From: an uncultured Muribaculaceae bacterium
GTDB taxonomy: Bacteria; Bacteroidota; Bacteroidia; Bacteroidales; Muribaculaceae
DNA length: 64,000 bases
Assembly (NCBI GenBank): GCA_910587185.1
Contig: CAJULY010000004.1
Span: 1 to 64,000, forward strand
Direction of reading: 5' to 3'
A program made the translations under genes and the position numbers. Of the stretch, positions 50,024-58,714 are shown piece by piece (the first letter of the stretch is position 1; each line of letters begins with the position of its first letter). The notes under the pieces are model-generated. The model made no database searches and had not been told where the DNA came from. It saw nothing but the letters and a program-made list of their open reading frames with translations.

Positions 50024-50693
50024 CGGATGAGTCGCTGGTGTCGGAAGAGGAGAGCGTCAGCTGGCGCGGATAGAAGATAAGCACAGCAATCATGCCGCAT
50101 GAAATAGCGGCGTCGGCCAGATTGAATACCGGCTGGAAGAAGAGAAACTCCTGTCCCCCCACTCCGGGCATCCATCCCGGCCATGTGAAAGAGAACAGAG
50201 GGAAATAGAGCATATCGACCACGCGTCCGTGGAAGAGAGTGGCATATCCGCCCCCGGGGGGAAACATCTGGGCCACTTCCGGAGGCATGGGATTGTTGAA
50301 TATGACGCCGTAGAAAACACAGTCGATGATGTTGCCTATCGCGCCGGCTATGATCAGTGCCAGACACACGAGGAATCCGGTCTTCACGGCTGCCATTGCT
50401 TTGATGCGTACAAGCACCCATATCAGGCCGGCGGCGAGCACGAGGCGGAATATGGTCAGGAAAATCTTCGGCCCGAATTCCATGCCGAAAGCCATTCCGT
50501 TGTTCTCTATGAAATGGAGATGGAACCAGGATGTGATCTCCAGATCTTCATTGAGATAGAAATGAGTCTTGACCCAGATTTTCAGAATCTGGTCCAGGAT
50601 GATGACCGTCAGGATTATTGCGGTCGTTATCAGGCCACGGTGGCCTATGTGGTTTCCGGCTGTGGCCGGAGACGGGGAATTGGTTTGTGGCAT
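50010..50693 (-). CDS. lspA: Lipoprotein signal peptidase (signal peptidase II)
   Basis: 227 residues from the ATG at 50693; an upstream in-frame start at 50828 adds an unlikely low-complexity N-terminus and overlaps the DksA-like gene. Four membrane segments. LspA motifs: ILDQILKIWVKTHF near the first helix, FIENNGMAFGMEFG (conserved Asn and Ala-Phe-Gly), AGAIGNIIDCVFYGVIFN and GRVVDMLYFPLF, supplying the two catalytic Asp. It removes the signal peptide of diacylglyceryl-modified lipoproteins made by Lgt. There is a long periplasmic loop between helices 3 and 4, usual in Bacteroidota. Confidence 0.93.
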   Translation of the reverse strand: MPQTNSPSPATAGNHIGHRGLITTAIILTVIILDQILKIWVKTHFYLNEDLEITSWFHLHFIENNGMAFGMEFGPKIFLTIFRLVLAAGLIWVLVRIKAMAAVKTGFLVCLALIIAGAIGNIIDCVFYGVIFNNPMPPEVAQMFPPGGGYATLFHGRVVDMLYFPLFSFTWPGWMPGVGGQEFLFFQPVFNLADAAISCGMIAVLIFYPRQLTLSSSDTSDSSDEKA

Positions 50694-50731
50694 TGTGCGG
50701 GTAGGTTGGGTTGAGGGATGATGCCTGCGGT

Positions 50732-51112
50732 TCAGCGCCCCTGTTGCTGCTTTGCCTCGATGGCAAGAGTGGCATGGGGAACGGCGCGCAGTCTTTCCTT
50801 GGGAATAAGTTTCCCGGTTACGCGGCAAATACCGTAGGTCTTGTTTTCGATACGGACCAGAGCGGCCTGCAGATGATTTATGAATTTCAGCTGCCGTTCT
50901 GCCATTCGGCCTGCCTCCTCCTTGCCGAGGGTCATGGCTCCCTCTTCGAGAACCTTGAAGGTCGGTGAGGTGTCGGCTGTATCGTTGCCTTCGGTGTTCG
51001 TTATGTAGGCGCGGTATAGATCATAGTCGCGCTGTGCTTTCGCGAGCTTGTCGAGAATCAGAGTCTTGAATTCCTGCAGCTCCTCGTCTGAATAACGTGT
51101 CTTTTCACTCAT
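50732..51112 (-). CDS. TraR/DksA family protein without intact zinc site
   Basis: 126 residues: a coiled-coil helix pair (about 8-90) and a degenerate zinc-finger tip, GICRVTGKLIPKERLRAVPH, where only Cys96 remains; the other ligand positions are Thr99, Ala117 and Ala120. The coiled-coil lacks the DxxDxA tip motif in a clear form (NTEGNDTADTSP). DksA/TraR proteins bind the RNA polymerase secondary channel. This one may do so, but without zinc. It lies between ileS and lspA on the same strand, probably one transcription unit. Confidence 0.85.
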   Translation of the reverse strand: MSEKTRYSDEELQEFKTLILDKLAKAQRDYDLYRAYITNTEGNDTADTSPTFKVLEEGAMTLGKEEAGRMAERQLKFINHLQAALVRIENKTYGICRVTGKLIPKERLRAVPHATLAIEAKQQQGR

Positions 51113-51160
51113 GATGCTGATGAATTGGATGTGACCTACTGATGAATGTATCTGGATTTA

Positions 51161-54100
51161 TCAGCATAACGCAATGGCCACGGGAAGGTTCACTCCGTCG
51201 ATGTCAAGTATTTCCACGCCATCGGAGCCTTCGGCCACCGGTTCCACGGTCAGAGTCTCGGCAAGCACCTGACGCGAGATATATGATGCGTATTCGCGGA
51301 CGGCCTCTTCTGTCTCGGCTACGGGAGCGAATACGAGCGATATCTTGTCGGTTATGTTGTAGCCGCGGTCTTTGCGGATATTCTGGATGCGGTTGACGAT
51401 TTCGCGCGCAATACCTTCGCGTCGCAGTTCCGGGGTGACTGTTATGTCAAGCGCCACGGTGATGTTGCCTTCGTTGGCCACGAGCCATCCGGGAATATCT
51501 TCCGAAATAACATCGACGTCGGCCAGTTCGACTGTGACTTTTTCTCCGTCGAGGTCAAGATCGATGTTGCCGTCGCGTTCGAGTCCCGCTATCTGGGGCT
51601 GGGTAAGGTTCTGGATGGCGGCTGCGACTTTTTTCATCGACTTTCCGAATTTCGGACCGAGTTTCTTGAAGTCGGGTTTCACTTTCTTCACGAGCACTCC
51701 GGCATCGGCTGCCACTGTTTCGAGTTCCTTGACGTTGACTTCGCCGAGGACCAGAGGCGTTATCGAGCGCAGGTCGGCCATGAGAGCCTCGTCGCCTGCG
51801 GGAATCATGATGCGCTGAAGCGGCTGGCGCACCTTGATCTCGGCTTTGCGGCGCAAAGAGAGGACCATGGAGGTGATGCGCTGGGCGAGGGCCATGCGGC
51901 GTTCGAGGTCCTTGTCTATGACGCTGTCGTCAGGCTCGGGCAGCATGGCAAGATGGACCGAACGGTCGCTGCGCGTCAGGTCGGTGTAGAGACGGTCGGC
52001 ATAGAAGGGCGCTATCGGAGCGATCAGCATGGCTACAGTGGTCAGACAGCTGTAGAGGGTCTGATAGGCTGCGAGCTTGTCTGCGTCCATCTCCTTGCCC
52101 CAGAAACGTTTGCGGTTGAGGCGCACATACCAGTTCGAGAGGTCGTCGTTGACAAAGTCGCTTATCGCTCTCGCCGCTTTGGTCGGTTCGTAATCGTCAA
52201 GAGCCTCTTCGACAGTCTTTATCAGAGTGTTGAGCGAAGAGAGAATCCAGCGGTCGATTTCCGGACGTTCGGCAACGGGTATCTGTGCTGCCTCCGGATC
52301 GAAGCCATCGACATTGGCGTAAAGGGCGAAGAACGAGTATGTGTTGTGGAGCGTCGCGAAGAACTTGCGGGCTACTTCGCGCACGCCCGACGGATCGAAT
52401 TTCAGGTTGTCCCAGGGAGAGGAGTTTGAAATCATGTACCAGCGCAGAGGGTCGGAACCGAATTCCTCTATGGCAGCGAAAGGATCGACGGCATTACCCT
52501 TGCGTTTCGACATCTTGTCGCCGTTCTTGTCAAGAACCAGACCGTTGGAGATGACTGCCTTATATGCGACGGAATCACGGACCATGCCTGCTATGGCATG
52601 GAGGGTGAAGAACCATCCGCGGGTCTGATCGACGCCTTCGGCAATGAAATCGGCCGGGAAAAGCTCTCCTGACTCGACGCCTTCCTTGTTTTCAAACGGA
52701 TAGTGGTTCTGGGCGAAAGGCATCGCGCCCGAATCGAACCAGACGTCTATCAGGTCAAGCTCCCTGTGCATCGGCTTGCCGGTGGAGCTGACGAGGACTA
52801 TGTCATCGACGTATGGACGGTGGAGGTCAATGCGGTCATAGTTCTCCTTCGAGTAGTCGCCCGGAATGAAGCCGCGGTCTTTCAATGGGTTTGAGGTCAT
52901 CACGCCCGCTGCCACGGCTTTTTCAATCTCGTCATAGAGCATTGCCACGGAGTCGATGCAGATCTCCTCGTCGCCGGCTTCGGTGCGCCAGATCGGAAGG
53001 GGGGTTCCCCAGTAGCGGCTGCGCGAGAGGTTCCAGTCCTGAAGATTCTCCAGCCATTTGCCGAAACGGCCGGTTCCGGTTGACTGTGGTTTCCACTTGA
53101 TCGACTTGTTGAGCTCCATCAGTCGCTCGCGGACTGCGGTGGAACGGATAAACCAGCTGTCGAGCGGATAGTAGAGCACGGGCTTGTCCGTGCGCCAGCA
53201 GTGGGGATAGCTGTGGACATGTTTCTCGATTTTGAACACTCCGTCATGCTGCTTCAGCCACATGCAGATCTCCACGTCGAGAGTTTCGTCCTTGTCGGTC
53301 TTCGTCGGATCGTAGGCGTTCTTGACGAACTTGCCCTGCCAGGGAGTGTACTCCTCCACGTTGACCATTTCGCTGACGAATTTAGGATCGAGCTCGTCGA
53401 GCATATAGAAGCGGCCCTTCAGATCGACCATCGGACGGATGTTTCCGTCGCGGTCTATGAGGTGAAGGGGCGGTATGCCGTTCTGACGGGAGACACGAAG
53501 GTCGTCGGCACCGAACGTTCCGGCGATATGGACGATACCCGTACCGTCGTCGGTCGATACGTAGTCGCCCGGAATGACACGGAAAGCTCCCTCTCCGGGA
53601 TTGACCCAGGGGATGAGCTGACGGTAATGGAGTCCCACGAGATCCGTGCCTTTCTTTTGGGCCACGGTCTGCCAGGGTATAAGTTTGTTCCCTTTTTCAT
53701 AGTCACCGAGGGCCAGATCCTTGGCTTTATCGTTGAACAAGGAACCCATCAGTGCGTCAGCGACAACAACGGTGATCGGTTCGCCGCTGTAGGGATTGTA
53801 GGTGCGCACTATGTTATAGACGATGTCTGGACCGACAGCAAGTGCCGTGTTCGATGGAAGAGTCCAGGGCGTCGTGGTCCATGCAAGTATGTAGGGTTTT
53901 CCCCATCCCTTCATCTCTTCAGGGATATCGGTCAGTTCGAACTGAGCCACGCAGGTGGTGTCCTTGACGTCGCGGTAGCAGCCTTCCTGATTGAGCTCGT
54001 GGGAGCTGAGACCGGTTCCTGCAGCGGGAGAGTAGGGCTGTATGGTGTAGCCTTTGTAGAGAAGGCCTTTGTCGTAGATCTGACGCAGAAGCCACCAGAC

Positions 54101-54577
54101 GGATTCTATGTAGCGGTTGTCGTAGGTGATATAGGCTTCCTCCATGTTGACCCAGTAGCCCATCTGCGAGGTGAGCGACTCCCATTCGCGGGTGAACTTC
54201 ATCACCTCGCTGCGGCAGGCGGCGTTATATTCATCAACGGAGATTTTCTTGCCTATGTCCTCCTTGGTGATGCCGAGGCTCTTTTCCACTCCGAGTTCGA
54301 CAGGGAGTCCGTGTGTGTCCCAGCCGGCGCGGCGTTTTACGTGGAAGCCGCGCATGGTCTTGTAGCGGCAGAATATATCCTTGATGCTGCGCGCCAGAAC
54401 ATGATGGATGCCGGGGCGTCCGTTGGCCGACGGCGGCCCTTCAAAGAACACGAACGACGGAGAGCCTTCACGCTCTTTCAGCGACTGCTCGAAAAGATTC
54501 TGATCCTGCCAGCGCGACAGGACATCCTTATTGACGGAAGAGAGGTTGAAATTATCGTAAACGTTGAATTTTTTCAT
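51161..54577 (-). CDS. ileS: Isoleucyl-tRNA synthetase (eukaryote-like type 2)
   Basis: 1138 residues, the long eukaryote-like type. The class I signature normally written HxGH reads Gly56-Ile-His-His59 (GIHH; codons 54401-54412), a swap of the first and third positions. The KMSKS loop is GDKMSKRKGNAVDP (about 690). The CP1 editing domain has TTPWTLPSNTALAVG (about 235-249). The C-terminal anticodon-binding region extends to the end with extra residues. It charges tRNA-Ile. Type-2 enzymes resist mupirocin, and the GxHH form has been linked to especially strong resistance. No T-box leader is seen upstream. Confidence 0.96.
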   Translation of the reverse strand: MKKFNVYDNFNLSSVNKDVLSRWQDQNLFEQSLKEREGSPSFVFFEGPPSANGRPGIHHVLARSIKDIFCRYKTMRGFHVKRRAGWDTHGLPVELGVEKSLGITKEDIGKKISVDEYNAACRSEVMKFTREWESLTSQMGYWVNMEEAYITYDNRYIESVWWLLRQIYDKGLLYKGYTIQPYSPAAGTGLSSHELNQEGCYRDVKDTTCVAQFELTDIPEEMKGWGKPYILAWTTTPWTLPSNTALAVGPDIVYNIVRTYNPYSGEPITVVVADALMGSLFNDKAKDLALGDYEKGNKLIPWQTVAQKKGTDLVGLHYRQLIPWVNPGEGAFRVIPGDYVSTDDGTGIVHIAGTFGADDLRVSRQNGIPPLHLIDRDGNIRPMVDLKGRFYMLDELDPKFVSEMVNVEEYTPWQGKFVKNAYDPTKTDKDETLDVEICMWLKQHDGVFKIEKHVHSYPHCWRTDKPVLYYPLDSWFIRSTAVRERLMELNKSIKWKPQSTGTGRFGKWLENLQDWNLSRSRYWGTPLPIWRTEAGDEEICIDSVAMLYDEIEKAVAAGVMTSNPLKDRGFIPGDYSKENYDRIDLHRPYVDDIVLVSSTGKPMHRELDLIDVWFDSGAMPFAQNHYPFENKEGVESGELFPADFIAEGVDQTRGWFFTLHAIAGMVRDSVAYKAVISNGLVLDKNGDKMSKRKGNAVDPFAAIEEFGSDPLRWYMISNSSPWDNLKFDPSGVREVARKFFATLHNTYSFFALYANVDGFDPEAAQIPVAERPEIDRWILSSLNTLIKTVEEALDDYEPTKAARAISDFVNDDLSNWYVRLNRKRFWGKEMDADKLAAYQTLYSCLTTVAMLIAPIAPFYADRLYTDLTRSDRSVHLAMLPEPDDSVIDKDLERRMALAQRITSMVLSLRRKAEIKVRQPLQRIMIPAGDEALMADLRSITPLVLGEVNVKELETVAADAGVLVKKVKPDFKKLGPKFGKSMKKVAAAIQNLTQPQIAGLERDGNIDLDLDGEKVTVELADVDVISEDIPGWLVANEGNITVALDITVTPELRREGIAREIVNRIQNIRKDRGYNITDKISLVFAPVAETEEAVREYASYISRQVLAETLTVEPVAEGSDGVEILDIDGVNLPVAIALC

Positions 54578-54664
54578 GCTTGTTTTGCGGCTTGTGCCTC
54601 ATAAAAAGGAGATGCTTATGATTAGGATTTGCGGTCTGGGCCCGCAGGAGTAACGTCTGAAGCG

Positions 54665-56185
54665 TTATTCCCACTCGATGGTTGCCGGCGGCTTGGAGGA
54701 GATGTCGTAGGTTACGCGGTTGACGCCGCGGACTTTGTTGATGATCTTGTTCGATACTTCAGCCAGGAAGTCGTAGGGCAGATGGGCCCAGTCGGCGGTC
54801 ATGGCGTCGGTCGAAGTCACGGCGCGGAGCGCCACGGCGCGTTCGTAGGTGCGTTCGTCGCCCATGACGCCTACGCTCTGGACCGGAAGGAGGATGGTTC
54901 CTGCCTGCCAGATTTTGTCATAGAGGTTCCAGTCACGGAGCCCCTGGATGAAGATATGGTCGGCTTCCTGCAGGACGGCAACCTTTTCGGGGGAGATGTC
55001 GCCGAGGATACGCACTGCAAGTCCGGGACCCGGGAAGGGATGACGGGTGATGAGGCGTTCGGGCATTCCGAGTTCGCGGCCCACGGCGCGCACTTCGTCT
55101 TTGAAGAGCAGGCGCAGGGGTTCGCAGAGTTTCAGGTTCATCTTCTCTGGCAGACCGCCCACGTTGTGGTGGCTCTTGATTGTGGTTCCGGTGATGGAAA
55201 GCGACTCGATGCAGTCGGGATAGATGGTTCCCTGTCCGAGCCATTTCACATCAGAGAGTTTGTGGGCCTCCTCGTCGAAAACCTCGATGAAGTCGCGTCC
55301 TATTATCTTGCGCTTTTTCTCGGGTTCTGTCACTCCGGCGAGATCGGCGAAGAATTTCTTCGACGCATCCACTCCGATAACGTTCAGACCGAGACCTTCG
55401 TAATCGCGCATGACGTCGGCGAACTCGTTTTTGCGGAGCATGCCGTGGTCAACGAATATACAAGTCAGGTTGCGGCCGATGGCTTTATTCAGAAGCACTG
55501 CGGCAACGGAGGAATCGACGCCTCCGCTGAGTCCGAGGACCACCTTGTCATCGCCGAGCTGTTCCTTCAGCTGGCGTACGGTCGATTCGATGAAGGAGGC
55601 AGCGCTCCAGCTCTGGGTCGAGCCGCAGATATCGACAACGAAGTTGCGCAGAATCTGCATGCCGCATTCCGAGTGATAGACTTCGGGATGGAACTGTACG
55701 CCCCACATTTTTTCGTCAGGAGCGCGGAAGGCCGCGATGGGCACCTGATCGGTGGAGGCTATGATCATGAATCCTTCGGGGAGGGAGGTGATGGTGTCGC
55801 CATGGCTCATCCACACCTGCGATCCCGGATGGATATCTTTCATCAGAGGATCGGCGTCGTTGACTTCCGACAGAAGAGCGCGACCATATTCGCGCGAGTC
55901 AGCCGGTTCGACCGTCCCGCCATATTCGCGGGCTATGAACTGGGCGCCATAGCAGATGCCGAGCAACGGATAGACACCGCGCAGACGGTTGAGCTCCGTG
56001 CGGAACGCTTTGCTGTCATAAACAGAAAAAGGCGAGCCGGAAAGCACAACGCCAATGACGTCGGGGTCATCGTATGGCATCTTGTTGTAGGGCACTATTT
56101 CACAATAAGTGTTCAGCTCGCGGATGCGTCGGCCAATCAGCTGAGTGGTCTGTGAGCCGAAGTCAAGGATGATTATCTTTTGCAT
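54665..56185 (-). CDS. guaA: GMP synthase (glutamine-hydrolysing)
   Basis: 506 residues. N-terminal class I amidotransferase: LLGICYGAQFIA (nucleophile Cys78) and VQFHPEVYHSE (His/Glu, about 165-175). ATP pyrophosphatase domain: VLGLSGGVDSSVAAVLLNKA (P-loop, about 219-238). C-terminal GMPS dimerisation domain with PFPGPGLAVRILGD and the terminal IEWE. It aminates XMP to GMP. ileS lies 87 nt downstream on the same strand. A -7 box is present at 56251-56258. Confidence 0.97.
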   Translation of the reverse strand: MQKIIILDFGSQTTQLIGRRIRELNTYCEIVPYNKMPYDDPDVIGVVLSGSPFSVYDSKAFRTELNRLRGVYPLLGICYGAQFIAREYGGTVEPADSREYGRALLSEVNDADPLMKDIHPGSQVWMSHGDTITSLPEGFMIIASTDQVPIAAFRAPDEKMWGVQFHPEVYHSECGMQILRNFVVDICGSTQSWSAASFIESTVRQLKEQLGDDKVVLGLSGGVDSSVAAVLLNKAIGRNLTCIFVDHGMLRKNEFADVMRDYEGLGLNVIGVDASKKFFADLAGVTEPEKKRKIIGRDFIEVFDEEAHKLSDVKWLGQGTIYPDCIESLSITGTTIKSHHNVGGLPEKMNLKLCEPLRLLFKDEVRAVGRELGMPERLITRHPFPGPGLAVRILGDISPEKVAVLQEADHIFIQGLRDWNLYDKIWQAGTILLPVQSVGVMGDERTYERAVALRAVTSTDAMTADWAHLPYDFLAEVSNKIINKVRGVNRVTYDISSKPPATIEWE

Positions 56186-56250
56186 GGCTGGTTTTACCGG
56201 ATGATTGATTTGATTTTACTCTGTTTCGCTCCTGATTGAAAAAGCGTTTG

Positions 56251-56258
56251 CAAATTTA
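56251..56258 (-). promoter_or_regulatory. -7 box of guaA
   Basis: Minus strand TAAATTTG, 65 nt before the start codon. No exact -33 box. Confidence 0.5.
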
Positions 56259-56308
56259 GCAAAAAAAATCCGATTTCAGATACTGTACGGCTCTAATGTT
56301 TCTCTGAT

Positions 56309-57100
56309 TCAGTGGGCGATGTGGGTGATGCTGAACTTCATGCCCCAGTAGCGGTCCATGACTTCGTTGGGGTTCTCCACGCCCGGCAGCACGGCCTGGG
56401 CCTTGGACGTACCCTTGCTGCGGGTCATGACGCAGAAATAATGTCCGGGTCCGTAGTCGGCGGCGCTTATGCGGTAGCCCTGGGTCTGGTTGCGCATGAA
56501 GTAATCGGATATATCCTGTGCCGCCGTCGGGAAATCATAGATCTGGTCGGTGATGTCGGGGTTGTACGTGGTCACGATAGCCCATACATTTCCCGAGCAG
56601 GCGATGTCGGTGATGAAATATTTGTCGGCTGCGAGCGAGGCTATCATTTTGTCGAGTTTCGCACGCTCCTCCTCTCCGGCGGGGTCGTCGAACGAGAAGC
56701 AGAGCTGCGGTGCGCGCGGCGTGACTTCGGTTGCAATGACGAGCCAGTTGAGTCCGTCGGAGGAAAGCTCGGTGATGGTATAGCCTTTGCGTCCCATTTC
56801 GGAGATGAAATCGGCCGGGTAGGACTGGGATATATTGTAGGTCTGGTTGCCCCACGACGGATGACGCGCGGTTGCAAGCTGCAGTCCGTGATAGGTGAAT
56901 CCTGCGGCTATGATGTGTTCGTCGTTGTCCCACGTCGCGCGCAGGAGATCGGGTTCGAACTGTGAGCCGTATTCGAAGGGGATTATACTCTGGCGCCCTA
57001 TTCCGGTTCCTTGAGAGAGGACGTAGAGGGCACGCTGGGCCGAGGCCTCGCCGCAGAGGGCGAGTGCCAGTAATATGATCGCTGTCTTTATGATTTTCAT
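56309..57100 (-). CDS. Exported DUF7477-like repeat protein
   Basis: 263 residues, signal peptide about 1-21 (MKIIKTAIILLALALCGEASA). The mature part repeats units with the pattern [I/L]-x-[D]..G..IT........G.W.[V/I]: YTITELSSDGLNWLVIATE, YFITDIACSGNVWAIVTT, YRISAADYGPGHYFCVMTR, spaced 50-60 residues. This recalls DUF7477 modules, some found next to protein kinases. The C-terminus MKFSITHIAH ends in another half unit. It is the last gene of the pseudokinase cluster, 13 nt after the SUMF1-like gene. The secreted repeat protein at 8162-9535 has a similar pattern. Confidence 0.82.
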   Translation of the reverse strand: MKIIKTAIILLALALCGEASAQRALYVLSQGTGIGRQSIIPFEYGSQFEPDLLRATWDNDEHIIAAGFTYHGLQLATARHPSWGNQTYNISQSYPADFISEMGRKGYTITELSSDGLNWLVIATEVTPRAPQLCFSFDDPAGEEERAKLDKMIASLAADKYFITDIACSGNVWAIVTTYNPDITDQIYDFPTAAQDISDYFMRNQTQGYRISAADYGPGHYFCVMTRSKGTSKAQAVLPGVENPNEVMDRYWGMKFSITHIAH

Positions 57101-57113
57101 GACGTGTGATTTT

Positions 57114-57935
57114 TTAAGGTTCGCAGACTACGCGGAATCCGATAGCTTCCGAAGCATAGTCGGGCGCGTTGGAGTTACGGAAAGAAATGCGGCAGTAGTT
57201 TTTGCTTGACCGGAAAGCGCCTCCGCGATAGACACGGTCACCGTTGAAGTCCTTGCCGAGCGGATCGGTTGTCTCCTCTTTGGGATAGGGTGAATAATAG
57301 TCGGCCACCCATTCGCATACGTTCCCGCTCATGTCGTGGAGCCCGATGGCATTTGCCGGCAGTGTGGCCACGGGGTGCGCAACAGGGTTGCCTTTGTTGG
57401 TCCGGTCCATGTCGGAATTGTCAACATACCACCCAACGGCGTCAATCTCGTCGGACCCGGCGTATTTTGTAGTTTTGCCGCTGCCTCCGCGTGCAGCGAG
57501 TTCCCATTCCGATTCGGTCGGGAGACGATAGTTGAGACCGGTCATTTCCGAGAGACGCCGGCAGAAATCAGAGGCGTCGTTCCATGTGACATAGTACATG
57601 GGCAGGTTGTCGCCTTCGCCGTAACGTCCGAATTCATGGTCGGGCTTAATCTTGTCGAACATGTCGCGCAACGAGGTTCCCATCACCTTTTTCCATTGTC
57701 CCTGGGTTATTTCGGTAGCGCCGATAAAGAAGGGGGAGATGGTCACGGAGTGGAGGTTTTCGTCATCTTCCTTGTCGTCGCCCTGTTCTTCTGTCGCACC
57801 CATGATGAAGGTGGTTTCCTCGATGAACACCATAGGGATTCCGAGTCCGTCGGTGTCTTCCGTAAAGTTATTCTGGGCGCCAGCGGCAAAAACAGAGAAA
57901 ATTGCCATAGCGCCAGTTATGCTGTGCTTTAACAT
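57114..57935 (-). CDS. SUMF1/FGE-sulfatase-like domain protein, probably not a formylglycine enzyme
   Basis: 273 residues from the ATG at 57935 (signal peptide MLKHSITGAMAIFSVFAAGA). The SUMF1 fold is clear: ITQGQWKKVMG, NLPMYYVTWNDASDFCRRL, YRLPTESEWELAARGG, the LHDMSGNVCEWVADYY motif, and RVYRGGAFRSSKNYCRISFR near the end. In true formylglycine-generating enzymes the last motif carries two cysteines (for example RGGSFLC..YC); here the first is missing (FRSSKNYC), so the copper site is absent. SUMF1-like domains without that pair are common non-enzymatic or ergothioneine-type modules. Found here downstream of the pseudokinase gene. Confidence 0.88.
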   Translation of the reverse strand: MLKHSITGAMAIFSVFAAGAQNNFTEDTDGLGIPMVFIEETTFIMGATEEQGDDKEDDENLHSVTISPFFIGATEITQGQWKKVMGTSLRDMFDKIKPDHEFGRYGEGDNLPMYYVTWNDASDFCRRLSEMTGLNYRLPTESEWELAARGGSGKTTKYAGSDEIDAVGWYVDNSDMDRTNKGNPVAHPVATLPANAIGLHDMSGNVCEWVADYYSPYPKEETTDPLGKDFNGDRVYRGGAFRSSKNYCRISFRNSNAPDYASEAIGFRVVCEP

Positions 57936-57970
57936 TTTTAGTCGTTTTAAATACAATCAGTTGAATTGGA

Positions 57971-58693
57971 TCAGTCTGTAAGTGCGGGAATTACGCGGTC
58001 ACGCACCGGCCGGGCAACTGCCGGACTGTAAAAGACGCGTGTGACATAGAATTTGTCATTGTCCGTCTGCATGATAATGTGGTAGTTGCGGTTGGATCGG
58101 GTGTCAAAACCGGTCAGCAGTGTGCGGTTTCCTTCGGTTTCGTTCTTCTCCACGCCGCCGTAGAGGGTCTCGATATGTTTGATGTAGGCCTGAGGGGTGG
58201 AAAGTTTGTATCCGGCATCGAGCATGCGGACATCGATTTCAAGAGCCTCGGCCATACCGGCAATGAAAAAATCGTCGCCCTGTTCGAAGACTGTCAGGCA
58301 ATCGGGGACGTTGAGCGTCAGGGCGCCTACTTTCACGGGGCGCATGGCTGCATTGGTGATTGTCGGGACATGGCTTGCCGGACGGTTGCCCTTGTAGAGG
58401 TCCGGGTCAAGCTTCGAGGTCAGATCTACGGATGATGCTGCGGCCTGGTTGAATTCTACAGGCGGCAGACGCCGGGCTTCGCCCTGACGCTGCACCTTGC
58501 GGCGCGTTTTTGCACGCGATCGGTTCTGCTCGGCATTTTCTTTGACTTTTGCCGGAGCCTGTGATAGTGATTCAGGCTTTACGGCCGGAGTGCTTGGCTT
58601 TTCCGGTCGCACAATCCTGAACTGGCCGTAGGCCGTGGCGGCCGCCATTGACAGAAGCACGACCGCGAAAGGCTTGAGGAAATGAGATTTCAT
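57971..58693 (-). CDS. Exported protein of unknown function
   Basis: 240 residues, signal peptide MKSHFLKPFAVVLLSMAAATAYG. Residues about 25-95 are a basic, disordered-looking, Pro/Lys/Arg-rich linker (RRKVQRQGEARRLPP). From about 110 to 240 a compact alpha/beta domain: PVKVGALTLNVPDCLTVFEQ, AEALEIDVRMLDAGYKL, YHIIMQTDNDKFYVTRVFYS. No family recognised. It lies between the kinase-like gene (21 nt) and the SUMF1-like gene (35 nt), and so is likely part of the same system. Confidence 0.8.
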   Translation of the reverse strand: MKSHFLKPFAVVLLSMAAATAYGQFRIVRPEKPSTPAVKPESLSQAPAKVKENAEQNRSRAKTRRKVQRQGEARRLPPVEFNQAAASSVDLTSKLDPDLYKGNRPASHVPTITNAAMRPVKVGALTLNVPDCLTVFEQGDDFFIAGMAEALEIDVRMLDAGYKLSTPQAYIKHIETLYGGVEKNETEGNRTLLTGFDTRSNRNYHIIMQTDNDKFYVTRVFYSPAVARPVRDRVIPALTD

Positions 58694-58714
58694 CGGTTTA
58701 TTGGGATCGGTTTA

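Noticed and set aside
50694..50828. Longer start of lspA
   Set aside because: It would add a low-complexity N-terminus and overlap the DksA-like gene. The ATG at 50693 puts the first membrane helix near the start, as in the family.
54578..54664. T-box riboswitch upstream of ileS
   Set aside because: The gap to guaA is only 87 nt and has no T-box sequence or large structured leader.
57114..57935. Maturase for the sulfatase at 20121-21656
   Set aside because: The sulfatase is S-type and needs a radical enzyme, and the SUMF1-like protein lacks one copper-site cysteine.
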